A stretch of 64,000 nucleotides of DNA, from assembly GCA_947458455.1 (NCBI GenBank), contig CANGYJ010000016.1, forward strand, positions 26,172-90,171, in the 5' to 3' direction. A program made the translations under genes and the position numbers. The DNA is from Verrucomicrobiaceae bacterium. Lineage in GTDB: Bacteria > Verrucomicrobiota > Verrucomicrobiia > Verrucomicrobiales > Verrucomicrobiaceae. Below the pieces are notes generated by a model. That model was given only the letters and a program-made list of their open reading frames with translations. It did not search any database and had not been told where the DNA came from. Positions 52,219 through 61,896 of this stretch are shown here, in pieces (the first letter of the stretch is position 1; each line of letters opens with the position of its first letter).

Positions 52219-52937
52219 CCCCAGGCCACGTTGCCGCCGTCGGCCGTGCGGTCCTTCAGGTGCAGGTTCACAATGCGGCTGTGATACTTCTCCAGCACGG
52301 GGATCGGTGACTTACCCTTCGTGCCCGCGACGTAGTGGCCGATGTCGAGGTTGAAGCCGATGTATTGGCCGAGATCGAGGATGGAGTCGAACTTATCCAT
52401 CTCCGGCAGGTTGTTCGTGTGGTTGTGGAAGCCGACCCAGATCTGGTGCTTGTCCGCAAACGGTGCGACACGCGCGGCGAGGACGGCATTGCGCTCCGTG
52501 GTCACGGCCGTGCAGCCGAGCGCCTTGGCTACGAGGAAATTAAACTCGATCTCCTCATTCGACTGCCCGAAGCCCATCTTGTGGATGTGAATGTTCACGC
52601 CCGCGTCGTTGTACATTTTCCGCATCTCAACACACTTGGCGATCTGCTGCTCCCGCTCCGCATCGGTGATCTTGCCGCCTTGGATGCCTGCGAAAAGCTG
52701 CGTCGGTCCGCCCATGAGTTCCGTCTCGCTCAAGCCGTCGTCGAGCAAAGCCTTCAGCGTCTCCTCCGCCGTCTTTGCCATGCTGCGGTAGCTATAGGTG
52801 ATGCAGCCGATGCGCACGCCGTTGAAGACGGAGTTCGGCTTGTCGGCGGCAGAAACGAACCGGGGAAGAGTGAGACCCGTGGCGGCAGCGAGCGTGGTGC
52901 CGAGAAAATGGCGGCGAGATAGCGAGTGTGTGGTCAT
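52059..52937 (-). CDS. Tat-exported sugar phosphate isomerase/epimerase-like TIM barrel protein
   Basis: 292 residues from ATG 52937. Tat signal (LSRRHFLGTTLAAATG) then a TIM-barrel of the AP endonuclease 2/xylose isomerase-like family, with GVRIGCITYSYRSM, VGFHNHTNNLPEMDKF, NLDIGHYVAGTKGKS and FPAEIELEYKIPEGSDA carrying the likely His/Glu/Asp metal ligands. This Tat-exported form is common in Planctomycetes/Verrucomicrobia and its substrate is unknown. The 3' end overlaps the RAYT read-through on the other strand. The 52938-53229 gap ahead of it is gene-free. Confidence 0.88.
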   Translation of the reverse strand: MTTHSLSRRHFLGTTLAAATGLTLPRFVSAADKPNSVFNGVRIGCITYSYRSMAKTAEETLKALLDDGLSETELMGGPTQLFAGIQGGKITDAEREQQIAKCVEMRKMYNDAGVNIHIHKMGFGQSNEEIEFNFLVAKALGCTAVTTERNAVLAARVAPFADKHQIWVGFHNHTNNLPEMDKFDSILDLGQYIGFNLDIGHYVAGTKGKSPIPVLEKYHSRIVNLHLKDRTADGGNVAWGQGQTPIKEVLQLMRKEKWTFPAEIELEYKIPEGSDAVAEVKKCVQYCQEALA

Positions 52938-53229
52938 GCCAAAGTTGAACGCAGAAGCGCGGCGTCTTTTGCCTAAATCACGGTAAATCGATGAGGTTGA
53001 GGCATGGGCCTCGCGGGCTTGCTCCGAAGTGCCCGGCAGAGTGCATCCGCCTCGTGGAGCGCGGGGTGAATGCGCCAACGATGAACGTGAATCACTGATC
53101 CCCACGCCGCCTACGCCGTTATGGATGTCGCTCATCGCTGCAGGCTGGCATGAGGCCGGGGGTTATTTTCATTCTGCTGCAAGGAGGCCGTCAGAGGCGC
53201 GTAGTTTGTGAGCCGTTTTCTCCCCTGAA

Positions 53230-54561
53230 ATGCCACGCATCACCCAAAACTGTGCCGGCCACCAACGCCGCGATTTCCTCAAGCTCGGACTCACCGCTGC
53301 CGGTGGGGGCATGGGCTTCACCAACCTTCTACGGGCGCGCGAGAACGCTTCACAGCCTTCCCTGGGCCGCCCGGTGAATTGCATCCTCGTCTGGCTAGAT
53401 GGTGGTCCCTCGCACTACGAGATGTTTGATCCGAAGCCCGATGCGCCGAGCGATATCCGGGGCGAGTTCAAGCCGATCAAGACCAGCGTGCCCGGCACCC
53501 ATTTCTCCGAGTGTGTGCCGCACCTCGCCAAGGTGGCGGATAAATTCACCGTGCTGCGCAGTGTGACGCACAAGGATCCGAATCACGGCGGCGGCAATCA
53601 CTACATGATGACCGGTGCCCCCACGCCCGTGCCGGTGGGTTGCGGGGCTTTTGTGACCTTTCACCCATCCTTCGGCAGCGTGGTGAGCTACAGGCGCAGC
53701 ACCCAAAACGGCCTGCCGGGCTACATGACGCTGCCCAGCATCACTCGCAGCGGTGGCCCGAACTTTCTCGGCGCGGAGCATGCGCCCTTCGTGGCTGGTG
53801 GTGACCCGAATGCCAAAGGCTTCAAAGTGCGCGATGTGGTGTTGCCTTCGGACATTTCCGACGCTCGTGGTCTCTCCCGCCGTGAACTGCGCATGTCGCT
53901 GGACCGAATGAAGCGCCTGAACGATGCCATGGCCGAAGACCCGGCGGTGAGCTTTGATACCTTTTACGGCAAAGCAGTGGATCTCATCGCCTCCAAGCCT
54001 GCTCAAGAGGCCTTCGACATCAGCCGCGAGGATGACAAAACGCGTGATCTGTATGGCCGCACGGACTTCGCCCAGCGTCTGTTGCTGGCCCGTCGCATGG
54101 TCGAGGTCGGCGTGCCCTTCGTCACCGTGAACTACGGCGGATGGGACCATCACCGCGATCTCTTCAAGACCTGCAAAAGCGAGTTCATGCAAAAGTTTGA
54201 CCAGGGCATGGCCGCGCTCATCACCGATCTCGACCGTCGCGGCCTGCTGGAAAGCACCCTCGTGATCGCCCTTGGTGAATTTGGCCGCACGCCGAAGATC
54301 AACAAGGACAGCGGCCGTGATCACTGGCCCGGTGCGATGAACATCCTCTTCGCAGGTGCGGGAGTCCCACGCGGCGGCGTCATCGGTGCCACCGATCCCA
54401 AGGGCTACTACGCCAGCGACAACATCTACTCGCCAGAGGATTTCGCCGTCACGCTTTACTCGAAGCTCGGCATTGATCCGCATCAGATCCTCCACACGAA
54501 CTCTGGACGCCCCGTCCAACTCATCAACGGTGGTCGGCCAATCCGGGAGCTGTTTGCGTGA
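53230..54561 (+). CDS. DUF1501 Tat-exported protein (second copy)
   Basis: 443 residues with a Tat signal (HQRRDFLKLGLTAAGGGMG) and DUF1501 landmarks: ILVWLDGGPSHYEMFDPKPD, VRDVVLPSDI, VTVNYGGWDHHRDLFKT and GEFGRTPKINKDSGRDHWPG. It differs enough from the copy at 15816 to be a paralogue and not a recent duplicate. It is followed by a PPC protein with a GTGA-type overlap and Shine-Dalgarno GAGGAG, so they are co-expressed. No DUF1549/1553 gene is adjacent, although this pairing is typical of the family. Confidence 0.92.
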   Translation: MPRITQNCAGHQRRDFLKLGLTAAGGGMGFTNLLRARENASQPSLGRPVNCILVWLDGGPSHYEMFDPKPDAPSDIRGEFKPIKTSVPGTHFSECVPHLAKVADKFTVLRSVTHKDPNHGGGNHYMMTGAPTPVPVGCGAFVTFHPSFGSVVSYRRSTQNGLPGYMTLPSITRSGGPNFLGAEHAPFVAGGDPNAKGFKVRDVVLPSDISDARGLSRRELRMSLDRMKRLNDAMAEDPAVSFDTFYGKAVDLIASKPAQEAFDISREDDKTRDLYGRTDFAQRLLLARRMVEVGVPFVTVNYGGWDHHRDLFKTCKSEFMQKFDQGMAALITDLDRRGLLESTLVIALGEFGRTPKINKDSGRDHWPGAMNILFAGAGVPRGGVIGATDPKGYYASDNIYSPEDFAVTLYSKLGIDPHQILHTNSGRPVQLINGGRPIRELFA

Positions 54562-54572
54562 GGAGCTTTGGA

Positions 54573-56039
54573 ATGAGGAAGGCAGAATGTCGAATGACGA
54601 ATGACCGGTGTGTTCTGGCATTCGTCATTCTGATTTCGTCATTCGTCATTCCCGCCAGGGCTGCTCCTCCCGGCTTCGAGAGCATCTTTCCAGCGGGCGG
54701 ACAGATCGGCATTCGCGTGGAATGCACGGTCGCTGGAAAGGGACTCGAAGGCAGCTCGCTTCTAGCCTGGAGCAACCGGCCGGGCGTTGTTTTGCTCGCA
54801 GGTGAGAAGCCGAAGAAGTTCATAGCCACCCTCGCTAAGGATGCCAAGCCGGGCCCATGCCTCGTACGGTTTTACACGAACGATGGCAGCTCACCGCCGC
54901 GTGTCTTTGAAATCGGAAACCTTCCCGAGCATCTCGAAAAGGAGCCGAACGATGCCTTCACCGAGGCAAAGAGTGCCGAGCCGCGCATGAATGCGGTGAT
55001 CAACGGCGTGCTCGAAAAATCCGGCGATGTCGATACCCATGCCATCCGCGTGCAGAAGGGCAAAGCGATCATGCTGGAGCTTCACGGCTATGCTTTGGGA
55101 TCGCCGATGGACCCCGCGCTACGCCTGCTCGACAGCCGGGGAGTTGAAATCCGAGGTGCTCACGACAGCCACAACCTCGACCCACGCCTGAGCTACACGC
55201 CGGGCACCGATGGCCCCCTGTTTGTGCAAATCCTCGCCTTTGCCCACCCGCCCGCTGCGGATGTGGCGCTCAAAGGAAGCGCCAGCCATGTCTATCGGCT
55301 CCTCATCACCGATGAAGCTCCGAAGCCCGCCACGAATGAACCGAAGGTGCTGACGCTACCAGCCGCGATTCAGGGGCTTTTAGCCAAACCACGCGAGGAG
55401 GACGTTTTTATCCTCACGGTCAAAAAAGGCGATGAACTGGCTCTCGCGGTGCATTCCCGCGCCTTCGATGCCTTGCTGCGCATCGACGACTCGGATGGTA
55501 AAATGATCACTCAATCCGATGACGGCGAGAGTTCCGATCCATCGCTGCGCTGGAAAGCACCCAAGGATGGCGAATTCAAAATCGTCGTGGGAGATCGCTT
55601 CCACGGCGGCAGCCCTGAGCATGCCTACGAGATCAGCGCGAAGCCCTTCACCCCTACCCTCACCGCCATGCTCGATACGCACGCCTATCGTGTCGAAGCT
55701 GGAAAAGACGCGGAGGTCAAAATCACCGTGAAACTCAACGGCACCTTCGCTGCCAAGCTGCAAGCGAAGGCCCTTGATCTACCTCCCGGCCTCACAGCGG
55801 AACCCGTCGAAGTCCCCGCCAAGGGCGGCGAGATCAAAATGAAGCTCAAAGCCGCGCCTGAGGCCGCCGCCAGCCAGGCACCATTCCGTGTCGAGATCAG
55901 CGATGGCACACAGACCTTCGCCGCCACCTACCTCATCCCCTTCACCGAACCTCGTGGCGATCTCCTCGTCACCACCGATACCCAACCCTGGCTCACCGTG
56001 GCCGCCAAAGCAGCGGAAAAGAAGCCGGCGGCTAAATGA
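54573..56039 (+). CDS. Exported PPC-domain protein
   Basis: 488 residues. Start ATG 54573 follows GAGGAG at seven bases; GTG 54558 overlapping the DUF1501 stop is the alternative. The signal peptide (CVLAFVILISSFVIPARA) is coded by the dispersed ATTCGTCATTC repeat (54585-54653), ending ARA with cleavage before APPGFES. The mature part contains PPC-type (pre-peptidase C-terminal) beta domains: SGDVDTHAIRVQKGKAIMLE, PREEDVFILTVKKGDELALA and GEFKIVVGDRFHGGSPEHAY. Such genes often follow DUF1501 or DUF1549 genes. Function unknown, likely surface-exposed. Confidence 0.85.
   Translation: MRKAECRMTNDRCVLAFVILISSFVIPARAAPPGFESIFPAGGQIGIRVECTVAGKGLEGSSLLAWSNRPGVVLLAGEKPKKFIATLAKDAKPGPCLVRFYTNDGSSPPRVFEIGNLPEHLEKEPNDAFTEAKSAEPRMNAVINGVLEKSGDVDTHAIRVQKGKAIMLELHGYALGSPMDPALRLLDSRGVEIRGAHDSHNLDPRLSYTPGTDGPLFVQILAFAHPPAADVALKGSASHVYRLLITDEAPKPATNEPKVLTLPAAIQGLLAKPREEDVFILTVKKGDELALAVHSRAFDALLRIDDSDGKMITQSDDGESSDPSLRWKAPKDGEFKIVVGDRFHGGSPEHAYEISAKPFTPTLTAMLDTHAYRVEAGKDAEVKITVKLNGTFAAKLQAKALDLPPGLTAEPVEVPAKGGEIKMKLKAAPEAAASQAPFRVEISDGTQTFAATYLIPFTEPRGDLLVTTDTQPWLTVAAKAAEKKPAAK
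54585..54653. repeat. Dispersed ATTCGTCATTC repeat, copy 2, inside a signal-peptide coding region
   Basis: GAATGTCGAATGACGAATGA at 54585-54604 is paired in inverse with ATTCGTCATTCTGATTTCGT (54620-54639) plus CATTCGTCATTCCCGCC (54640-54656). The complement of copy 1 at 3779-3808 matches the second arm closely. It overlaps the coding sequence of the PPC protein. Confidence 0.7.
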
Positions 56040-56070
56040 GAGTGGCAATTCATAGGCTTATTGGTCAGGA

Positions 56071-57846
56071 TTGTTTCGCCTGCGCCCGATCCTGCCCTTC
56101 TTCCTCCTCGCCCAACTTGCCTTCGCCGCCGAGCCCGAGTTTCCGCTCACGGCCGACTCCAAAGCGCAGCCCGAGGTACCGAAGGGCACGATGATCAAAG
56201 ACACCTACACCGCCAAGGAAGGCAGCGTCTTCCCTGGCACGCAGCGTGAGTATCAAATCTAGCTGCCCGCCGGACTCGATCAGTCGAAGCCTGCCGCCTT
56301 CATGGTCTTTCAGGACGGCGTCATTTATCAAGCGCCCGTCGTCTTCGACAATCTCATCGCCAAGAAGGACATTCCGCCGCTCATCGGTCTCTTCATCAAG
56401 CCCGGCGTCGTTCCGGCGGCGAATGAGAACGCGTTGCCGCGCTTCAACCGCAGCTACGAGTACGACAGCGTCACCGACACCTATTCGCAGTTCCTTATTG
56501 AGGAGTTTCTGCCCGCCATTGAAGCCAAGCAAGGCGTCAAACTGAGCACCGACCCGAATCATGCCGCCATCTCCGGCAACAGCAGCGGCGGCATCTGCGC
56601 CTTCATGGCCGCGTGGCATCGCCCGATCGCTTCCATCGCGTCTTCACCGGCGTGGGCACCTACGTCGGCATTCACGGGGCTGATCCATTGCCTGTGCTTG
56701 TCCGCAAATTCGAGCCGAAGCCCCTCCGCGTCTTCCTCCAAAGCGGCACCGGCGATAACAACCTCTACTGCGGCGACTGGTGGATGGCGAACCAGATGAT
56801 GGAGCGCAGCCTCACCTGGGCCGGCTACGACGTGAACCACGCCTGGGGCGAAGGCGGCCACAATCAAAAGCACGCTTCCCAAATCTTCCCCGACGTCCTT
56901 CGCTGGCTCTGGCGTGACTGGCAGACGAACATCCACGTCAAAGCCAACCCGAAGGGCGAGTCGAAGTGGAAGGGGTATGAGGTGGTGGGGGATGGGGCGT
57001 GGCTCAAAGTTCCGCTGACTGAGCCGTTTTCCGAAGGTCTACAGCTGGAAACAGACTCTACGGGCAAAGTGCTCTTACTTGAGTTAGCACCGCAAGAGTC
57101 TCCGCTCGGGCCAGCCGATGCCGAGGCAGAGACTCGGTTCAGTTCGATCACTCCTGAGGGCAGTTTCAAATCCGGCGAGTTTTTCTGGGGGAATTGGAAC
57201 AGTCGCGTTTACCCAGTTCGGACCGCAAATCCTGAGCATGGACGACGTAAGTCGGTTCAAACCTCAAAAGCTCGATTCGATCAAAGATGATCTTCTTTTG
57301 GTTCAGGGACGTTACGCAACGGATGTTGCTGTCACCGAGGCAGGGCATGCGTTCATCCTGGCAAATGGCATGTTAACCCGGCAATCCTTGGCTCAGCCGT
57401 CTGCTGAAATGAGGAGCGAATTTGAGCAAGGTCTCTCATGCATCACTTTGTCACCCGATCAGTCGCTTCTCTATGCCGGACACAGCACTCTCAATGTGAT
57501 TTGGTCGATGAAGCTTAGTAAAGACGGGCTTCTATCGGAGAAACAGCCATTCTACCTTGTCGAGGGAGATTTGCGAGGCATCGGAGGCGTGTCCGATCTC
57601 TGTGTCGCCACCAATGGCTGGCTCTACGTCGCCACCGCGCTCGGCATCCAAGTCTGCGATCAGGCTGGACGCGTGAACTTCATCATTCCCACACCCAAAC
57701 CTGCTCACGATGTCTGCTTCGGCGGCAAAGACCTCAGCGAGCTGTTCATCGCCTGCGGCGACACGATCTACAAACGCCCCACGAAGGCCAAAGGCGTCGT
57801 CAGCGGCCAGCAGGCGCCGATCAAACCACCCGCGCCGAAGCTTTGA
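56071..57846 (+). pseudogene. Broken esterase-SMP30 fusion gene
   Basis: Three parts of one gene in three reading stretches. MFRLRPILPFFLLAQLAFAA signal; alpha/beta esterase of the enterochelin-esterase/PF00756 type with SGNSSGGICAF nucleophile elbow (GxSxG), interrupted by TAG 56260-56262; a frameshift near 56610-56640 to the frame reading DRFHRVFTGVGTYVGIHGAD, GDNNLYCGDWWMANQMMERS and GEGGHNQKHASQIFP; a second shift near 57190 to the frame ending YVATALGIQVCDQAGRVNFI and DVCFGGKDLSELFIACG, the SMP-30/gluconolactonase tail. One stop and two shifts remove function unless they are sequencing errors. The tail is easily recognised as the SMP30 C-terminus. Confidence 0.75.
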
Positions 57847-57954
57847 CGCACCTTGCACGAAGGGGAAAATCCTTTTGCAGCGGCAGGGTGGGGCGGCATA
57901 CTGCGCCTCCGCCTTTTCCCTCGGCGGCTCAAAACCCCACCGAACCTCCCAACC

Positions 57955-58263
57955 ATGCCCACCTACGATTACGAATGCCAGAGCTGCGGCCATCACTTCG
58001 AAGCCAGGCAATCCATGAAGGACCCGCATCTCACCGATTGCCCCCAGGAAAGCTGTGCTGGGCCCGTGAAGCGCAAAATCGGCGTGGGAGCCGGCTTCAT
58101 CTTCAAAGGCTCCGGCTTCTACATCACCGATTACCGCAGTGATTCCTACAAAGCAGCCGCGAAGAAGGACTCCGATAGTTCATCGAGTAGCAGCAGCAGT
58201 TCACCAGCTCCGAGCACGCCAGCGCCTGCCGCTGCTCCCGCGAAGGCTGCCACCACGGTCTAA
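57955..58263 (+). CDS. FmdB-family zinc ribbon protein
   Basis: 102 residues from ATG 57955. Zinc ribbon Y-E-C-x2-C-G-H (about 6-12) then C-x4-C (DCPQESCAG), followed by KRKIGVGAGFIFKGSGFYITDYR. A Ser-rich then Ala/Pro tail ends the protein; the poly-Ser run is coded by AGT/AGC repeats. FmdB-type ribbons are probably DNA- or protein-binding regulators of unknown target. Located in a gene-dense plus-strand run; not coupled to its neighbour. Confidence 0.88.
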   Translation: MPTYDYECQSCGHHFEARQSMKDPHLTDCPQESCAGPVKRKIGVGAGFIFKGSGFYITDYRSDSYKAAAKKDSDSSSSSSSSSPAPSTPAPAAAPAKAATTV

Positions 58264-58307
58264 TACTCGCCCCATTTTCCTGATCACCCCTGCCACACCA
58301 CGCCGCT

Positions 58308-58883
58308 GTGAAACGCACCCTCTTCCTCATCCTGCGGCTGGTGCTTCTCAGCGCCCTCGGTGGTGCTGCGTGGGTGGCGCACCGGCCAGAGCCGCTGCCA
58401 GCCGCTGCTCCCTTGGTGGAAAAAGGCAAAGCGCCGGATCTCCTCGATGACCTCCGCCAGGCCTCCATCAAGCGGGCTGGCATCTTCGAGGTGAAAGAGG
58501 CCGATCTGAACCGCTACCTCTCCAGCGTACTCCCCGGTCGCCTCGGCAGCACGCTGGAATCGTGGATAAATATCGTCGATGCCCGGGCAGATCTAGAGCC
58601 GGGGAAAGCCCGTATCATCCTCGTCTGGAATATCCTCGGTCATCCACGCACGGCCAGCGTGGACCTCGTCGTCCAACGTGTGGGAGATCATTTCCACGTC
58701 GAAATGCTCGGCGGTGCTCTCGGCCATCTCGGTTTACCACGCGGCCTCATGCGCCCGCTGGAGCCTTCACTCCGCGTCGTGGCCGATGCGCTCGATCCCG
58801 AAATCCGCGCCCTCTTCCAGATGACCCAAATCACCGTGGCGAAGGACAAGCTCGTGCTCGACTCCCGCTTCACCTCCACATGA
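58308..58883 (+). CDS. Exported or membrane-anchored protein of unknown function
   Basis: 191 residues from GTG 58308. N-terminal hydrophobic signal (LFLILRLVLLSALGGAAWVA), then an alpha/beta soluble part (FEVKEADLNRYLSSVLPGRL, ARIILVWNILGHPRTASVDL, GDHFHVEMLGGALGHLGLPR). No family assigned. Its stop overlaps the ATG of the next gene (ATGA), so both act together. The soluble region hints at a small lipid- or peptide-binding module, without proof. Confidence 0.65.
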   Translation: MKRTLFLILRLVLLSALGGAAWVAHRPEPLPAAAPLVEKGKAPDLLDDLRQASIKRAGIFEVKEADLNRYLSSVLPGRLGSTLESWINIVDARADLEPGKARIILVWNILGHPRTASVDLVVQRVGDHFHVEMLGGALGHLGLPRGLMRPLEPSLRVVADALDPEIRALFQMTQITVAKDKLVLDSRFTST

Positions 58884-61837
58884 AAAACCGCCTCCTCATC
58901 ATTGTGCTCGTCACCGGCGGCCTCGGCTTGTTCGGAAAGCTCTCGCAGGCACAAAACACCGCGCCCGCACCTCCGCCGCCACCGCAGGTGACCAAGGACA
59001 AGGCCGCCGCAGATGCCGCGGCGATTCAGGCACCTATCATCATCACGCCTCGTGCAGTGCCCAAGCTCACCCCAACCAGCCCCGCTGGCAAAGGTACGCT
59101 GCTCACCCCAGCCACCGCTCCCTCCGGTGCAGGCATGAAGCTGCCAGACGTCCGCGTTGCCCCCCCGAATGCGGGCGGCACACTAAAACTGAACCCACCG
59201 CCTGCCGATTTGCGTCCGCCCCCCACGCGGAATTCGCCCCTGCCGCCGGTGATCGGAGCACCGGCCACGCCGCCCGTCATTCCACGAGCCACACCTCCCC
59301 CAGCGCCACCTGCTCCCCCCGTCAGCATGACGAAGGACCAGGCACTGGAGGCCGTCACCAAGAACGGTCAGATGGGCATTGAAGCGCCGCGCATTGCCAC
59401 GCCCTCGGACAAAATTCCCATCGTCAGTTCCACCAGTGCGAGCGGTCAATTCCGCGTGCATGGGAATGAACTCGCCCTGCGCAGCCGCATGTCCTCACAC
59501 CTCGATGAGATCGCCGGTGAACTCCGCGCCGCTTTGAAGGATGGCGAAGCGCATGTCATCCCGGTGAATGTGCGCCTTTCTCAAGGCGCTGAGGCCATCA
59601 AACTCACCAGCGCGGGAGCTCCGCCCGTGGGCGTGCAGATCACCGAGGTCGAAGGTGGCGGCTTTCATCTCCAGATGAACATCTGCGATGTGCCCGCTCT
59701 GAAACTAAAGGACATCCACCGTGAAACCGTGCGCATCCTGCTCGCCGAGCGCATCCTCCGCGGCCACCACACCGCCACCCCGCCCAAGGAACGGCTCCTG
59801 CTGCCAGATTGGGTCTTCACCGGCACGCTGCAAACGCTCGACTTCCGCTCCGCCGAGCGCCCCGCCACCATGTTTGCCGCCATTTTCAAAAGCGGCAAAA
59901 TCTACGGCATTGAGGAAATCATCACCGCCTCCCCCACCGAGATGGATAGCCTCTCCCGTGCCATCTACGACACCTCCTGCGGAGCCCTTTTGATGGCCCT
60001 CATCGATCAGCCTGACGGTGGAAAGCGCTTCAATAAATTCCTCAACACCCTGGCCGTTAATCCCAAGCCAGAGCGCACACTTCTAGATGAGGCTTTTCCC
60101 GGTTTCGCCGCCTCTGCCTCCAGCCTGAATAAATGGTGGTCCCTCCAGCTCGCCTCCCTCGCCAAACGCCGCGTGGCTGATCCGCTCACCGCCGATGAGA
60201 CCATTCGGGAGCTCGAACGGGCTATCACGATCCGCTACATCGCCAAGACCTCGGAGGCACCCAAAGGCATTCAAAAACGCCCCTTCGATCCGGTCTCCAC
60301 CCTCTTCACCGCACCGCCACCCAAGCCCAAACAACCTTCGCCTTCATTGGATGAACCCGCTCCTGCCTTGGCAGGAACATCGGATGAGAAAAAGACCTCG
60401 ACCAAACCTTCTTCAAAGACCGCCGAAGGCAAAAACGAGGAGGAGGATGCCTCCATAAGCAAAGAAGAAGGTAGCCCTTGGCTGCGCTATCTCACCTTCG
60501 GTCTGATGGGCAGCAAAAAGACCGACACGAATAGTGATGATGAAACCTCCGCCGACACGGAGAAGAAAAAGCCGGAGGAAAAAGCCATCACCAAGGCGGA
60601 CATGCCGACCGAAACGAAAAAGGACGAGCCAGCTACGAGCGAGGAAGCTCCCTCATCCAGCTTTTTCGGACGCCTCACCTCCCGCCAAAGCCTCAACGCC
60701 GCCGCCGAGCGCCAGAAAGCAGCGGAAGTCATGGCCCGTGCACAGAAAGAAAAAGAAGCCAAAGCAGCCGAGGCCAAAAAGAAGGCCGATGAAGAGAAAA
60801 AGACGGGAAAGCCCGCTGGGGAACCCAAGAAAGAAGCACCCTCCAAAGCCAAGGACGAGCCCCAGCCCGAGGACAAAGAACGCGGCTCTCTCATCAATCC
60901 GCTCAACTGGTTCCGCAGCGGAAAAAAGCCCACCGAAGAAGGCAAAGACGCCGATAAGCCCAAATCTGAAGACCAAGCCAAGAAACCCAAAGAGGACGCT
61001 GAAGACGAAAAAACAGCCCTTTGGATGCATCTGCTCCCCACGCCCATCGCACTCGTGAACTGGCACGTCAGCCCGCTCTTCGACCTGTGGTCTCATTTCA
61101 GCTCCGAACAGCCACGCCATGCCTTTCTCGACTTCTTGAAGCGCAAAAAGCCCAAGGAAGGCGAGGAGAAGGCCAAGAAAGCCGCCGAACCTGAAAAGCC
61201 CAAGACAGCCCCCGCAAAGAAAAAAGAAGAACCCAAAGCCGCCGACAAAACGCCGCCGAAGACCACGAATCCAAACGCGAAGCCTGCCGCCAAGCCCGTA
61301 CAGCCTGCCAATGGTGCCCAGCGCACCACCAATCCAGCCGCCAAGCCCGTTCCTGTGCCAAAACCTCCTCCCGCCACCTCCACGGAGGGCGATGACGATC
61401 TCCCCACCCTGCCGCCCGATTCGCAATGGGTCGAAATCCATCTCGAAGATTATCAGCACATCCTCAAGCACCCAGACCGCGCGAAGATTCTCGACAAAAA
61501 CGCCGTCGCCCTCCGCGCCCTCCATCAGCAGGCCAGCATCCTCATGCGCCCCGTCATCAATGGCTACCTCTCCATCGTGATCGACCTCCAGGAGGGCAAG
61601 ACCAAAGACATCGACAAGCGCCTCAAAGACCTCCGCAACTTCGTCGGCATCACCGCCCAGCAGACCAAGGCCGTCCGTGATTACATCGACTACTACGAAG
61701 CGAACGAAACCGAGCAGCTCTCCGGCAAATTCGATGACTTCCTCGACCTTCCCAACATCATCGAACGAGAACTCCCCCCCCGCGAAGATCCCATCGCCCG
61801 CTACCTCGATGCCATCGACAAAGAGTTCGCGAAGTAA
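58880..61837 (+). CDS. Large exported protein with charged, Pro-rich middle; unknown function
   Basis: 985 residues from ATG 58880. Signal peptide MKNRLLIIVLVTGGLGLFGK, then a Pro-rich linker, a folded domain (about 180-470: SGQFRVHGNELALRSRMSSH, GGGFHLQMNICDVPALKLKD, FTGTLQTLDFRSAERPATMF), a charged Lys/Glu/Ala-rich middle (about 500-800), and an alpha-helical C-terminus (VEIHLEDYQHILKHPDRAKI, LSIVIDLQEGKTKDIDKRLK). The charged middle looks like a spacer crossing the envelope. Coupled to the preceding small exported protein by ATGA. No homologue recognised. Confidence 0.7.
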   Translation: MKNRLLIIVLVTGGLGLFGKLSQAQNTAPAPPPPPQVTKDKAAADAAAIQAPIIITPRAVPKLTPTSPAGKGTLLTPATAPSGAGMKLPDVRVAPPNAGGTLKLNPPPADLRPPPTRNSPLPPVIGAPATPPVIPRATPPPAPPAPPVSMTKDQALEAVTKNGQMGIEAPRIATPSDKIPIVSSTSASGQFRVHGNELALRSRMSSHLDEIAGELRAALKDGEAHVIPVNVRLSQGAEAIKLTSAGAPPVGVQITEVEGGGFHLQMNICDVPALKLKDIHRETVRILLAERILRGHHTATPPKERLLLPDWVFTGTLQTLDFRSAERPATMFAAIFKSGKIYGIEEIITASPTEMDSLSRAIYDTSCGALLMALIDQPDGGKRFNKFLNTLAVNPKPERTLLDEAFPGFAASASSLNKWWSLQLASLAKRRVADPLTADETIRELERAITIRYIAKTSEAPKGIQKRPFDPVSTLFTAPPPKPKQPSPSLDEPAPALAGTSDEKKTSTKPSSKTAEGKNEEEDASISKEEGSPWLRYLTFGLMGSKKTDTNSDDETSADTEKKKPEEKAITKADMPTETKKDEPATSEEAPSSSFFGRLTSRQSLNAAAERQKAAEVMARAQKEKEAKAAEAKKKADEEKKTGKPAGEPKKEAPSKAKDEPQPEDKERGSLINPLNWFRSGKKPTEEGKDADKPKSEDQAKKPKEDAEDEKTALWMHLLPTPIALVNWHVSPLFDLWSHFSSEQPRHAFLDFLKRKKPKEGEEKAKKAAEPEKPKTAPAKKKEEPKAADKTPPKTTNPNAKPAAKPVQPANGAQRTTNPAAKPVPVPKPPPATSTEGDDDLPTLPPDSQWVEIHLEDYQHILKHPDRAKILDKNAVALRALHQQASILMRPVINGYLSIVIDLQEGKTKDIDKRLKDLRNFVGITAQQTKAVRDYIDYYEANETEQLSGKFDDFLDLPNIIERELPPREDPIARYLDAIDKEFAK

Positions 61838-61896
61838 GCCCCCTCACACCTCCTTGCACGCCTGTATTCAATCGGCGTGAAATCGGCGCGGTGAAC

